The notes beneath the pieces are model-generated. The model ran no database searches and had not been told where the DNA came from. It saw nothing but the letters and a program-made list of their open reading frames with translations. A stretch of DNA of 64,000 bases from Aquanectria penicillioides (Eukaryota > Ascomycota > Sordariomycetes > Hypocreales > Nectriaceae), in the NCBI GenBank assembly GCA_003415625.1, contig PYIU01000009.1, positions 62,001 through 126,000 of the forward strand, in the 5' to 3' direction. Shown here in pieces: positions 33,302-45,133 of the stretch. Every line of letters starts with the position of its first letter. Position 1 is the stretch's first letter. Made by a program: the position numbers and the translations under genes.

Positions 33302-35811
33302 CTATATTCCACTGGTATCCTCGTTACTCCCTTTCACTTCTTGGATAATTCCTGAGCTGATCCAATCGCTTATTGCCATTACCGTAATCATGGGATTGAC
33401 GCCACTGGCACTAGGGAGAACGCTGGCATCTGCGACATACAATCCTTCTGTGCCCCAGACCCTTCCCCGCTCGTCCACAACGCCATAGCTCTCCCTTGCG
33501 CTCATCCGGCACGAGCCCATCTGATGCGCTGAGCCGAATGGTGTTTCTGGAGTCCTGTTTCCATGTCTTTCCATTTCCGCTAGCCATGACTGGAAGAGAA
33601 AATCTATAGCCGCCTGGCTTGAGCTGGAGGCATCAGACTGATGTATCCCCATCAGAACACCTGGGGGTACAGATTTCGGACGAATGAAAGGTCGAAGTCC
33701 TGGAAGCATGGGGTGGATCTCCAAGGCCCCTTGGACGTAGAGAATCTTCGCAAGAGAAATCATACCCAGCAGGTTATGACGACGGTCGAATGCTGATGGC
33801 GTATATGCGATGCAGGGTGTCCTTGTCACAGGATCAGGAAACACTTGCCCGCTATCTCGATCACGCGTGATAGCAATAAAAATATCTGTATGTCGATACA
33901 TTGAGAGAAGGAGTTTGTACTCAAATCCCGAGGTCCAGTTCAGCCAGGTTGCGGACATTGATGGCTGTTGGGTAAGCTTTGGTTAACTCTGTGAGAGGAT
34001 AACATACCATCATGGAAGCCCGCTCTAATTTTACCCCATGCCCCTTGCCATCGATATTATCAAAGCTTGAAACTACGGAAGTAAGTATTCCACCTATGTC
34101 TTGTTAGCGACAATGGCATAAGACATCATTGATCGGAATGATCTCTCACCTTCCCATGGTCGGACATCCTCTTCAAAAAGCCCAGCCACAAATGATGTCG
34201 GGTGAAGATGCAGGTTTCTCCCTATGTGATTGTTCTTCGCCTATTAGCAAGAATTCCAAGGTAATCCAAATTCGATGCAATCGCGCAATAGGGTCCGGAC
34301 TCACCTTCAGTCCACTATTCAACAGAATCATCGGACTCCACAGAGAGCCTGCAGAAATGACTACCCTTCGCGCCCTGATGAATACTTGACGAGAAGTGTT
34401 TTCCCCAGATGAGGTGTCCACTTGACCGTCTACATGGCTTGACTTCCATGTACCAGTCACGCCATCTGCGACTTTTCTCCCGTTTGACTCGGTAAACAGA
34501 ACCCGTTTTACGGTGAGTCCTTCAATGAACCTTGCACCGAATTTTGCTGCATCTGGAAACCAACCATTCGCAGGCCCTTGTTTAGCACCATTCCAGCAGC
34601 CCATGGCGCAGTAGCCATCGTCATGCTGGCATTGGTAAGTATTTTGTGGGACAGTGTTGGTGTTGAAACCCAGCTTCCGCCCACCTTCGAGGAGGGTTGC
34701 ATTGCCATGATTATGTTCGATAAATTTGTGGTCTACTTTCATGTGATTACAGACACGATCAAGACATGTCTGAAAATTAGTCGAGTTGAAAAATGGGAGT
34801 CCGTGATCGTTAGCCCACTCATCACGCACGGTATTTTGCGTTTGGAGACAGGCACTCCAGTTGATGGTCCCTCCCCCGCCAAAACATGAACCTGCCGTGA
34901 CATTAACCGACCCATCTTGTGTAGCAATCATGCCACTTTTTTCGTACAGATGGAAAAAGCCTTCTTCTTGGTCAAGCGGGAAGCATGATGTCGGAAAGTG
35001 ATATCCCTTGTCCACGACGATAACCTTTTGGCCCGCGGCAGATAGATTCCTCGCTGCTACGCCAGCACCACATCCTGACCCCACTATAATTACGTCTGTT
35101 TTTAAGAATATCGGAGAATTCGAGGAAGGAAATTGCATGAACTCGAAGGGGTAGCTCCAGGTTCGAGACCAGGAGGACGGGACTGGCGGAAATCCAGAAA
35201 TTGTGTTAAACAGTGTACTGGTACGGAGGTAAACATGCTTAGCGATTGTGGTGAGCTGTTTGAAAGCTGACCGAAGGATTGAAAAATGGCTGGTCCTCCA
35301 GGAGTGAAGCACCATTGTTCGGTTTTCTACGGAGAGATTGGTAAATTCAGCAAGTTTTCCGGTGACAGGGAAAGCTTTGATTCGGTTTCTAAGTCCGCCT
35401 TGTCAATCCCATAACCGTGTCCCCGTTGATGCTTCAGACTTACTCCAGTATTGATAACAGCATCTGCAAGGGAGATATCTGATCCTTAGAGAAGCCAGTT
35501 ATCAGCCGTTTCAATACTTCTTGGAAACGGGCCATCTTTGATGGCCTTTCAGAGAGGTATTGATCAAAGACGTCCGTGTCGGGGAGGTCAACAGTAGTTG
35601 TTTTACGGAGATTGTCAATTGCTTCGGTATCTGCAGCGACGAAGGTACATCCCTCTGTATGTTTGCCCGAGCCGCCCCTTCCACTGGATGAGATGATTGT
35701 ATCCATAATCGCCATCAAGGTATCCCATTGAGGCTCTGTAAGAGGGAAGGAGCCTGTAAGTGGGGGCAGGCCGATTCGGGTAGGACCAATTGTTTGTGTC
35801 GTTCCATCCAT
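33302..35811 (-). CDS. Long-chain fatty alcohol oxidase (FAO-type GMC oxidoreductase)
   Basis: Five exons, complement(33302-33964, 34008-34093, 34150-34240, 34305-35388, 35444-35811), 763 residues, matching the size of FAO proteins. FAD motif DVIIVGSGCGAGVAARNL, GGGGTINWSA, the GMC C-terminal block GSAHQMGSCRMS with the active-site His, and LYVADASVLPSASGVNP are present. The long N-terminal domain before the FAD motif is typical of FAO and absent from glucose-type GMC enzymes. It oxidises long-chain or terminal alcohols to aldehydes with O2. With P450 and the fatty aldehyde dehydrogenase it could complete terminal oxidation of a chain to the acid. Its promoter holds only CCGAGA near 36048, a one-base variant of the cluster motif. 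Confidence 0.9.
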
Positions 35812-37034
35812 GTTGTGTGACAAGTGGTAATTTGGAATATACGCAGGGTATTCTGAGATTTTCCACGGGGTATGGCGATAAATACATCAAATATGTAGAC
35901 ATACCGACGCTTTTGACTGAGTCTCTTGCAACAAACTAACAAAAAGCCGAAGGGACATGAATGATTGCTTGCTGAGTTGAATCGGAATTGTTCCGTAAAG
36001 TTATCGTGCTCAAGAGAAGAGCTTCTATGAGATCAAATTAGGACAGCCGAGAGTGCATGTGAACGAGACGGGATGGTTCCGGTAGTGATACAGTGTGTGC
36101 ATCATACATGGATACGACAAATAATCTATACCTGTCTCGAAGACTGTCACAGCCATAGGACCTAAGTCTTCGACCAAATCGGTTGGCCACTTGATGTCCG
36201 GGACTTGTAAGCCGTGTTCAACAATGAGTTCTTGACTTTAATTTCGTCAATACATCTTATTTATCACGATTTTCTAAATTCGAACTGGTCCAAAGCTCGT
36301 ACTTTGGTGGACACGGCGGCTGGTTCCTGTATCAGGGGAGAAGTTGTGTTCTCCTAATGGTCTCACTTTCATCATTCCAACAACCAATACCCAAGATTCG
36401 TGATGTTAGAAGTTCCTTGAAGCAAAGGCTCGTGATCTAAGGGACGCGGATATCTCTACTGCACGGTCTTCACTTCTGTCCACTTCGCCTATTGAAGAGA
36501 CTCCTTGCTAGCTGAAAGATTTTGAAGTAGAGACAAACCGAGTCCGCAGATGAGAACATCATTATGACCCTAAGAGTTCCAGCATGATGGGTGTTTTGCA
36601 ACTTATGGTATCTAGAAGGTATTACTCCCTGCCATGATCGTTCCGCATACTTTTGATCCTGACCTAATCACTGTGTGGAACCGAGAGTATATCACATCCG
36701 AAGGCTCTGTCAACGTGTCCATACGATATAGTGCTCAAGGGTGGCTTGTCTCGAGCTCAAACCTAAAACACCATCACAAGTACGGCAATTAGTCTCGGCA
36801 CTTATCAAATGTTAATGGAATTCTTATAGGCAGGCACCTAAGCCTTTGCACCATTAGCGTCTTTTTACCACTAGCGTGATGCGGAGATGCAGCGATGCCG
36901 AGGCACCAGATCTCGGATGTCGGGATGATCCCGCTGCCAAATGAGCGACATGGTAAACTCTGCGAGAAATGGGCAATATAGGGGCTATGGCCTCTTGACA
37001 CTGCATCCCATCTTACCATGCCTTTATCGCACAC
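35812..37034. promoter_or_regulatory. Divergent promoter, alcohol oxidase / hydrolase 3
   Basis: 1.2 kb without a gene. CCGAGG at 36898-36903 lies 137 bp before hydrolase 3. On the oxidase side there is only CCGAGA near 36048. Confidence 0.5.
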
Positions 37035-38325
37035 ATGACGCTTGCAAGAAATCCCAGATTCCTTGCGGCAATGACTGTGAATTTATCTGCCACTGAAAAA
37101 CTTCGGCTAGCATGGCGCCTAACATGTGTTGGTACGAGAAACCCCATATTCTCATCAAGTTTACTCCTCGAGCCACCTGTAATACTAATGCCTTGCTCTA
37201 GTACCAGGGAAAATAGCCCTGACCGTGGTGCGTTCTCTCTTCATGGCCTGGGTACGCGGCATTCCTCCGCGCATGTACCTTGCCTGTGGATTCGTCAGAG
37301 TGTTCCTGGGAACATTCACGCCACGTGAGATCCAGTGCCTTTCTCCTCCAACAAGGGAATGCTACAGAGCATGGGTTCAACGCAAAACGGCCGACACCAA
37401 GAAAAATACCCAGTTGGGGACTGTGGGTATAAAAGTCGATATCGAGTCTTTGGAAGACGGCAAGTCTTCGCTGCTCTGGCTTGGAAACCGCGAAAAGGCC
37501 AAGAAAGTGGTACTGTTTTTCCATGGTGGCGGCTACATTGCACCTCTCCTTCCTGGCCACCTAGAGTGGTGTTGGAGAGCATATGTGTGCGCGGGGCTTG
37601 ATATGGGCGTTGAAGTTGCTGTGGCAATCCTCGAATACACTCTTTGCCCCAATTCAAGCTATCCAGGCCAGCTCTGTCAAGCTGCGAGTGGCCTTCTTCA
37701 TCTTCTTCAATCTGGCTTTCGACCGCAGGAAATCATCATTGGCGGAGATTCTGCAGGCGGAAATCTATCAGCCCAGTTGATCTGCCACCTGATACAACCC
37801 CACCCGACGGTTACACAGATTGAGCTTGCTGAACCACTTGCTGGCGCATTTCTCGTCTCACCTTGGCTCTCTCAACATACTAGCGACTCGTCATTTTTAG
37901 AGAACCGCTGGATCGACATGCTTTCGGCATCAATTGTGGACAAATCCACCAATCAGATATTGAGAATCGGAAATACAAATTTGGACCGGAAAACTCTTGA
38001 TGCGCTCGTGTTCCCTGCGGGGATGTCGGGATCCTGTTATCGGGGATTTTCCAAAGTCTTGAGTCGCATGCATGTTACTGCAGGGAGGCATGAGGTTTTT
38101 CACGATCAGGTAGCACAATTTGTGTACGAGGTTCAGCACTTGAACCCGATGCTAAAGGTGCAACATGACATTCAAAAGCACGCCGCACATGATTTCATCC
38201 TTCTTGAAGGCCAAGAGGAGCGTAACGGGGAGTATATGGAAGCTATGAAAACATGGATGCGCGGCGTGTTGAAGGAAACCCATGTCACACCAATCGCTGT
38301 GAGCACTGCAACTATTGAGTCGTAA
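37035..38325 (+). CDS. Alpha/beta hydrolase 3 (steryl-acetyl-hydrolase-like)
   Basis: Exons 37035-37131 and 37202-38325, 406 residues; a start at 37071 (MTVNLSATEK) is also possible. A hydrophobic N-terminal region (IALTVVRSLFMAWV) precedes the hydrolase fold, which has HGGGY (FFHGGGYIAPLLPGH), GGDSAGGNLSAQ with the nucleophile, and HAAHDF with the C-terminal His. The layout, an N-terminal hydrophobic stretch plus a HSL-type catalytic domain, is like fungal Say1-type steryl acetyl hydrolases. Ester hydrolysis of a lipophilic pathway intermediate is inferred, not shown. CCGAGG is 137 bp upstream. Confidence 0.85.
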
Positions 38326-38685
38326 TTTACATATTGCAATGCAACATCTATCTAGTTATTGCCATGCGTATCATATTTACCTATGCATCTGTTGTTTCTT
38401 GTCTTTTTTTTTTTTTCAAATACGACGAGACCGTGTATCTGTTTCGTTCATTGATCTTGACCTGCGTCAGATCGGCCTTTTCACCATCTGCGCTAATTGA
38501 ATGGTTACGAATGAGTGACCTTGTCCGAAATGTGCGAACTACCGCATGATTCACAAAGATTCCGCAGCAGCATAAAATCGGTTGAGCAAGACCCTTGTTC
38601 TAGAAATCACACATCAGTCTTCTTGGAAACATTTCATCGATCTTCTTCCAATACAAGTACAGCGGTGGCTCAACTTCACACATTC
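38326..38685. other. Convergent 3' region, no gene
   Basis: Between hydrolase 3 (+) and aldehyde dehydrogenase (-). It contains a T-run near 38406-38416 and no CCTCGG site. Confidence 0.5.
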
Positions 38686-40420
38686 TCAGTAAAACCCGTC
38701 CAATGCCGAAATCCGATTCTTCAGGAACTTCCACAGCTCCGGAAGCTTTTGATCCCTCGATCTGAACATCAAAACATATAGAATTGCCATTACTATCCCT
38801 CCCCATATTAGTGGGGATAGGCGCTGGACTCTTCTCCCATCTCGATCGAACCAGACCTTATCGGTCGGTCTAAAGGTCTTTGCCAAAGTAGCTGCAGTCT
38901 TTTCCGTGTACGGTGGGTACTTGGAACCCAGTACCAGATCTAACCACTTTGGAATGTCAACAACCGTTCTCATATGAGTGAATTCTTTGAAACCATAGGC
39001 CCCATGGTATGCGCCAATTCCAGAGTGCCCGGCTCCGCCAAATGGAGCACCTTCGGCGAGCATGTGTACGATTGCATCATTGATAGACACTCCACCAGAT
39101 GTGGTTAAGCCTAGTATGCGTTCCTTTTCAGCGTGTGATGTTGTGAACGGATACAAAGCCAAGGGAGTTTCCCGACTTGTAGTGTGCTGGATAGCCTCGT
39201 CCAATGTTGCCTCTAAAATTGGTAGAATAGGACCAAACAACTCTTCAGACATCAATGAATCTGAAGGCGAGACATCGACAACGATAGTTGGGGTAAACGC
39301 CAGGCTCTTAACATCACATTCTCCGCCGTAGATGATTTTGCCGGATGTCTTATCGAGGAGGGCCTTGAGGCGATTGAAATTCCGCTCGTTAACAATATGC
39401 GAGTAATATGATGGAAATTTCGTGCCACCGGAGAGGAATTTATCAAAGTATTTGATTAGTGCGATCACGAATTTCTCCTTGACGGCCGGATCAACAAATA
39501 CGTGGTTTACAGTCAAGCACACCTATTCCACATGTAAGCATCAAACTATGGATACTTAGAAATAAACACTCACCTGTCCAGCGTTGAGAAATTTTGCGGC
39601 CGCGATTCTTTTAGCTGCAAGTTCAACATCTGCATTTGCAGAAACTATCGCAGGGCCTTGGCCTCCAAGCTCCAAGGTGACGCTAGTAAGGTGCTTTGCT
39701 GCCTTTTCATAGATAATTCTACCAACCTTTGTTGATCCTGTGAAGAAAATGTGATTCCATCTCTTTTGCAAAATGTATTCCATCTCCCTTGGCCCAGCTG
39801 TTACAACCTGAATGGCATCCTGGTCCAAGTATTTGGGAATGATTTCTTCAATCAGCTTTTGTGAGGACAGAGCTACCTCGCTGGGTTTGAGAACCACACT
39901 ACATCCTGCAGCAATCGCGGAGATCATTGGCTCCAGAAGTTCCATGAATGGGTAATTCCAAGCAGACAAAATTAGAGCTACACCCTTCGGCTCTTTCCGG
40001 ACTCTGGACTGGCCGAAGAGGTTCAGGGCATCGAGTCTTGATGGCTTTTCATCTGTTGTCCATTGCCCAATGTTCTTGAGCACGTACAAGCAGGTTGTTT
40101 GTATGCCGTAGACATCAACTGTAATAGCTTCAAGGCGATGCTTGTGTAAATCGTCGTGTAAAGCCTGGACGATCCTCTCCTTGTTATCCTCTAACATCCA
40201 CCAAACCTTCTGAATTTGGAGGACGCGCCAGTGGATTTATTTGGTCTTTTGGGAAGCGAATGCTGCGACGGCATTGGAGTGTACCTGGGCCAATTTGAGT
40301 CAGAAATCCGACACAATGATTCAACACCTCTCGTGGCTGTGAAACTTCGTGTGAAGACGGTGGGGTATGAAAATCACAAGGAGCTACCTGATCAATGTGT
40401 GCTTGCGAACTGAACACCAT
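38686..40420 (-). CDS. Class-3 fatty aldehyde dehydrogenase with C-terminal anchor; in-frame TAA near the N terminus
   Basis: Exons complement(38686-39522, 39574-40284, 40388-40420). The catalytic Cys is in NAGQVCLTVNHVFVD, Glu in LELGGQGP, and APFGGAGHSGIGAYHG is typical of ALDH3. The C-terminal helix SPLIWGGIVMAILYVLMF anchors it in ER or peroxisomal membrane, as in human FALDH and yeast Hfd1. It oxidises fatty aldehydes to acids. The predicted N-terminal exon reads VHSNAVAAFASQKTK, stop, IHWRVLQIQKVWWMLEDN with TAA at 40237-40239, where homologs have coding sequence. Translation from the ATG at 40197 gives 486 residues lacking about 35 N-terminal ones. Use of a later acceptor (exon from 40209) would skip the stop in frame. 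Confidence 0.82.
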
Positions 40421-40987
40421 TTTGACTCGCACTAGGAGGCAGATCTTCTAAGCGATGTTGCGTATTGTACTAGCGCAAGCCCTGTGCGTTGGATGAATGG
40501 GCCGAGTGTCAACTGTGTTGAGAATCGGTGAAGATGAATTGGCGTGGTATAGTCTCCACAAGTACCTAATCACCCCCTCCCAAGTCTACCATCAGCCTCG
40601 GACTAGCACGAGGCACCGAGGGAGACCTTTCAGACACAAATTCTTTTCTTCCATACAGTCCGACGGAACCAATCCGTCTACGGTCATCTTCAGTCGAAGT
40701 GACTACTTGGCGTGCTACCCTAGAGCAAGGCAGCATTATGCCGAGGCTGAATGACAAGAACCCCGCTTCATCACACCCATAGGAGATGAGCTGAAAGAGG
40801 CACATCTCCTAGTGCTGGTAAATATAGCTTAGGAGCAACCGATTTAGGCTTAGTCTACTGGGTGTCTCATGTGGGAAGTTAACCGAATGAACACCGCCAC
40901 CTGCAATGTGAAATGTGAAGAAGGAAGTGAAGCAAACAGTTGATCAAATTGCAACGAAAGCTAAAATAAACATTCAAAAACACAACA
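40421..40987. promoter_or_regulatory. Aldehyde dehydrogenase promoter, three CCTCGG-type sites
   Basis: CCTCGG at 40596-40601, CCGAGG at 40616-40621 and 40741-40746, 176-321 bp before the dehydrogenase start. The first two form an inverted pair separated by 14 bp, as before P450-1. The right part is the BVMO 2 3' region. Confidence 0.6.
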
Positions 40988-43050
40988 TTAGCCCCTTAAA
41001 TAGGACCACGCAAAACAATCTCGAAAGTTGATAGAAAGTTTGTTTCGGGTGTTATCCTGGGCAGCTTTGGTGTTGAGACCGGCCGGCTTCTGGCTGATGA
41101 CGGGTGTTGTTGATCCGTCTCCACTAATTATATCCATGACCACTTGAGGATGCATTTTCGCTATACCCTTCATCCCCAACCACCTATTTCAAGTTGATGC
41201 AACGTCTCATTTGTTGGACAATAACGGGGAGGTACCTGGTGAGATCGCCATGATACCTCCAACCCAAATAGGATAAACTTATTAGGGACAATACACCTCC
41301 GAGGAGAACCCAGGTCCTCATTAACCTCTGGAATAATGGAAAGTGCGTGGAGTTGTTTGTGCCCTACAGTCGTTAGTTTTGTTTGTCAACAAGACCGTTG
41401 CCCGTTGGCAATGCTCACCGCGATTGTCCAGTCGCTCCATTTCGGGAACAAGCTGCGATACCAAAAGTGAGCTTGCGAATACGGGTAGCTCATCGCATTC
41501 CACGTGCGGTCTTTGGCTACAGTTTCTTGGATGTACCAGCTCTGGCACCCAGAGTTCCACACGGTTTTCCCCAGATCGTTTTGGATTCGGTCAACATAGG
41601 CCATCTCAGCGCCGTTCCTGAGCTCAACTACGCCTCTCTCACTTTCTAGTATTGGCTTGATGATACGAAGTGCATAATTGATGCTGTTTTCGGATGCCAT
41701 AATAGCAGATGTATGGCCTGTAGCGGCATTGGGACCTGATTGGCAAAACCCATTAGCCTGTCTGACCATGATAAAAGCATGCGATGTAGGAACTAACCGA
41801 GAAGAATGAAAAAGTTCGGGAACCCATTCATGACGGAACAATTGTAGGCTTCGGCTCCCCCAAATGAATCCCAATGTTGGGTCAAATTTTCCCCTCGCCC
41901 AACGACCTCAATGCCTCCAAGAAATTTATTAGTGACATACCCATTAGCCAATACGATGACGTCTGCTTCAATAATGCCCCGTGCAGTCCTGACGCCCTCT
42001 GGTACGATTTCTAGAGCCCGATCGTCTGTCAGGGTTAGATTGATAGCATGCAAACAATCCAGATACCCGGAATCGAAAATCCTTCGTTTACAACCAACTT
42101 CGAAATCTGGAATCAAAATGTCGTGATACTTGACCGGGGCTCTCGACTTCATGTGCTTCTCAGCCTGAGTGAGCCGTTTTCGGCGAAAGACAGCAGCAGA
42201 TTCAGTCATGGGAAATCCTCTCAACTCATTTTCCGCGACAAGGAAGATAATTAAACGCTGAAGTGCCATGCTGCCTGGGATGAACTTGAATAGAAGCCGG
42301 ATCATATTGGTATTGACACTGTCAATTGCAGGAAGAATCCAGTGTTTAGATCGCACAATTTGGGTGAGATGCTTCGTTTTTTCGACGATGGAGGGTACAA
42401 TTTGCGCAGCTGTGCAACCATTTCCAAATACAACCACTCTCTTATCGTTGAGGTCAACATCGTCCCTCCACTTAGATGAATGAAAGATTGGGCCGGCAAA
42501 GGTCTGGGCTCCTGGTACATCCAGTTCTCTGGGTTGAACTAACTGACCCGCTGCAGTAAATAGAAATTGTGACTCGTGGGTAAAGACTTTGCTTGTCTTC
42601 ACGTCGCGTATGTGCAATCGCCACCGCTTTGTTTCTTCAACCCACTCACACTTTTCGACATTGACTCCAAAAGTCATTTTTGTTGGAAGCGAGTATTTTT
42701 CGGCTACTTGTTTGAGATAATTCAAAAGTTCTTCATGGGAAGGCAAGACTCTAGTCCAGTGTGGGTTGGGCTCGAAGGAATAACTGTATAGTGCACTTGG
42801 AACATCGCAGGCACACCCTAGTCGGTCAGTACGCTGCCTTTTCACATCTCAATATCATTTCTTCGCGGGCAATACCTGGATATTTGTTCGTAAACCAAGT
42901 CCCTCCTAAATCAGAATGCCTGTCGAAGAATTTGATATCTTCAATTCCGTACCATCGTTTCAATGTTGCCCCGAGACCGATAGCGGAGAAACCGGTGCCG
43001 ATACACGAAAAGCGGCTATAGCCGTGTTGCTTTTCATCCTGGAGATCCAT
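40988..43050 (-). CDS. Baeyer-Villiger-type flavin monooxygenase 2 with C-terminal membrane helix
   Basis: Five exons, complement(40988-41183, 41236-41363, 41419-41735, 41798-42817, 42876-43050), 611 residues. N-terminal GTGFSA is the FAD motif; GGTWFTNKYPGCACDVPS is restored by splicing. The BVMO fingerprint appears as FAGPIFHSSKW, and GNGCTAAQIVPS is the NADPH site. The last exons code WVLLGGVLSLISLSYLGW, a likely membrane helix, and a hydrophilic tail. It resembles the shorter fungal HAPMO-like monooxygenases and is clearly different from BVMO 1. Ketone to ester or lactone conversion at a membrane is inferred. CCGAGG lies 217 bp before the start. Confidence 0.88.
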
Positions 43051-43924
43051 TCCAAACCGATTATTATCGACAATAATAAGTGATATAGAGCTTTAGGGAT
43101 GATTTCGGGTGCTCGATTGCTTTATAATTAACAAATGCAACTATCATCAAGGGGCATGTGACCGACCTGCTCAGTGCCCTATTTAATACCCTTTGGGCTC
43201 ATGGCCAAACTAAGCCAATGCCTACAATCCCGGCTACTTTGCCACAAAGAATCACAACAATAACATCCGAGGTTCTTACTCCTCCGTATGTCGTGGGAAG
43301 CGGGGAAGCTGTTGGTCATGGAGCTTAGACAGTCACCAGTCGGCATGGCCCCGAATCGCCGGAACAGTTCCGTGCCACAAGCAGTCATGTTGGGGATCTA
43401 GAAGTGGAAATTTATACCTGGAAGAAACCTTCAACAAAAATTTATGGCTGATGGCAGGATTGACGCTGGTGATCAGAAACTTGCGAAGCTGTTTCGAGGT
43501 TGAAGAGATGGGATCATGCCACTATTTGGCTGTCCATGTAAACCAAGTAGACTAAGCCATTCAAATCGCTAGCTCCATCAAAGGTTAAATTATCTAATAT
43601 ATTGAGGTTTGGATTTCATGGGTGTCGGCGTATTAAATGATCCATATTCACAAAGTCTCATCATTCACATGTTGCTGCTTTGATGCTACCACTTGCAATT
43701 CAATTGACTAAATGTACGCCCTAATTAGTCATTTTTATCTCTTGGATGGACCATGCTTAAATCAGTCTTTGATAAACAAGATTTACATCTTGTAAAACAC
43801 GTATTCAAAAAGTACCTGCAGCGCAGACCCGTGTCGCCATGAAGCCCACCTTTCAGATCAGACATCACAGGCAATACCATCGGTGTTGCGCGCTCAAAAC
43901 CTTGCCAAAGCATCGAACATTATG
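43051..43924. promoter_or_regulatory. BVMO 2 promoter with one CCGAGG
   Basis: CCGAGG at 43267-43272, 217 bp before BVMO 2. The remaining 650 bp is the SDR3 3' side with no gene. Confidence 0.55.
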
Positions 43925-45133
43925 TCAGTTGCCACAAGCTTGTATCAGTCTGCCCGTTTTGGGGTCGACCTGCTGTCTTCCTCTGAAGTCAACCCCTAGT
44001 TTGTTTGTTCTCTCCCTCGCCAATCTCCACATCCACTCTGGACCTCCTTTCTATGGTAGCGAATTAGGGTCCGCGAGCCATCTTCATTTCTAACTAAGAC
44101 TCACCATGATAGCAACATACCGCATTACCCCGGGCATGTATACCGTCCTCCCGTATCCACTGTGCAAGGTTTCGGTGAGCGTTTCACACACCGTCTCGAC
44201 GTCCAAAAGAGGGAACAAAAAGTTTGACTGTTTCGTGTCCCCTTTAAATAATGGTGTTCGGATGAAACTGAATATGCCGAGTGACAATCTTACTCGAGGG
44301 GCTTTGTGGATATTTCTTAACTCTAGTTGCAGTGCCTACAAATGTCAATTCCATAACAAACATATGGGTTAAATTTAACCGCAGCTCACTTCATGCAGCG
44401 CTATCAAGCCGGCCTTGGATGCCGCGTAATCCGCTACCCGGCTCGGTGGGAGCAGCGCACTCATTGAGCTAATATTCACAATGTGACCGTGATTTTGAAG
44501 CACCATATTTGGTAAGAATTCCTTTACGAGCAGGAATGGAGCAATAAGGTTAGTCTGAATGGTAAGCTGGACATCACTATAGTCACCCTCGCAAACGGCA
44601 AGACCACGACAGATGCCAGCATTATTGATAAGAACTGTGGGATTGCCAACTTCGTGACGAACTTTGTCGCAAACCAGCCGGATTTGAGTCGAGTCGCTGA
44701 GATCACACTGGTAATAGTTGATGGAAGAGTGTGGAGGAGGTTTCCAATTCAATGGCACGTAATCGATAATCACAATCTTCGTCTGTGAATGCCGCGCATG
44801 GAGGTGTTGTGCCATGTGAGCTCCGATTCCGCTGCTCCCTCCTGTAATAACGACAATCTCTTTCTCCCAATTCCAATCCCCGCTCGGTTCCCAGTTGTTG
44901 TTATATCTTCCATTAACAAACTCGGTGATGGAGAACAAAATGCTGCAGACCGCGAGGATGTATATAATGATCTGAGCATAGCTCAAGATACGAGCATGGG
45001 CTAGTATCAGTGCATTGGAGGGGCTCCAATACGTACCAAGTGCCAATGGTACAAGTATGAAGGGGTTGAAAATACTTCTCAGTGCGATTGTGCCAACAAC
45101 GTCAGCTGTAAATCCTTCTCGAGAAAAATACAT
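43925..45133 (-). CDS. Membrane-anchored SDR3 (17-beta-HSD11/RDH10-like, SDR16C)
   Basis: Exons complement(43925-44050, 44105-44335, 44390-45133), 366 residues. An N-terminal hydrophobic segment (YAQIIIYILAVCSILFSITEF) precedes the Rossmann domain with VVITGGSSGIGAHMA, INNAG, NISSMSAL and YAASK, the full catalytic set. The C-terminal helix region (MKGGPEWMWRLARERTNKLG) is like that of the SDR16C family, which oxidises or reduces steroids, retinoids and other lipophilic alcohols in ER or lipid droplets. That fits a terpenoid or steroid substrate but does not prove it. CCTCGG lies 134 bp upstream; this is the last promoter on the right with the motif. Confidence 0.88.
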
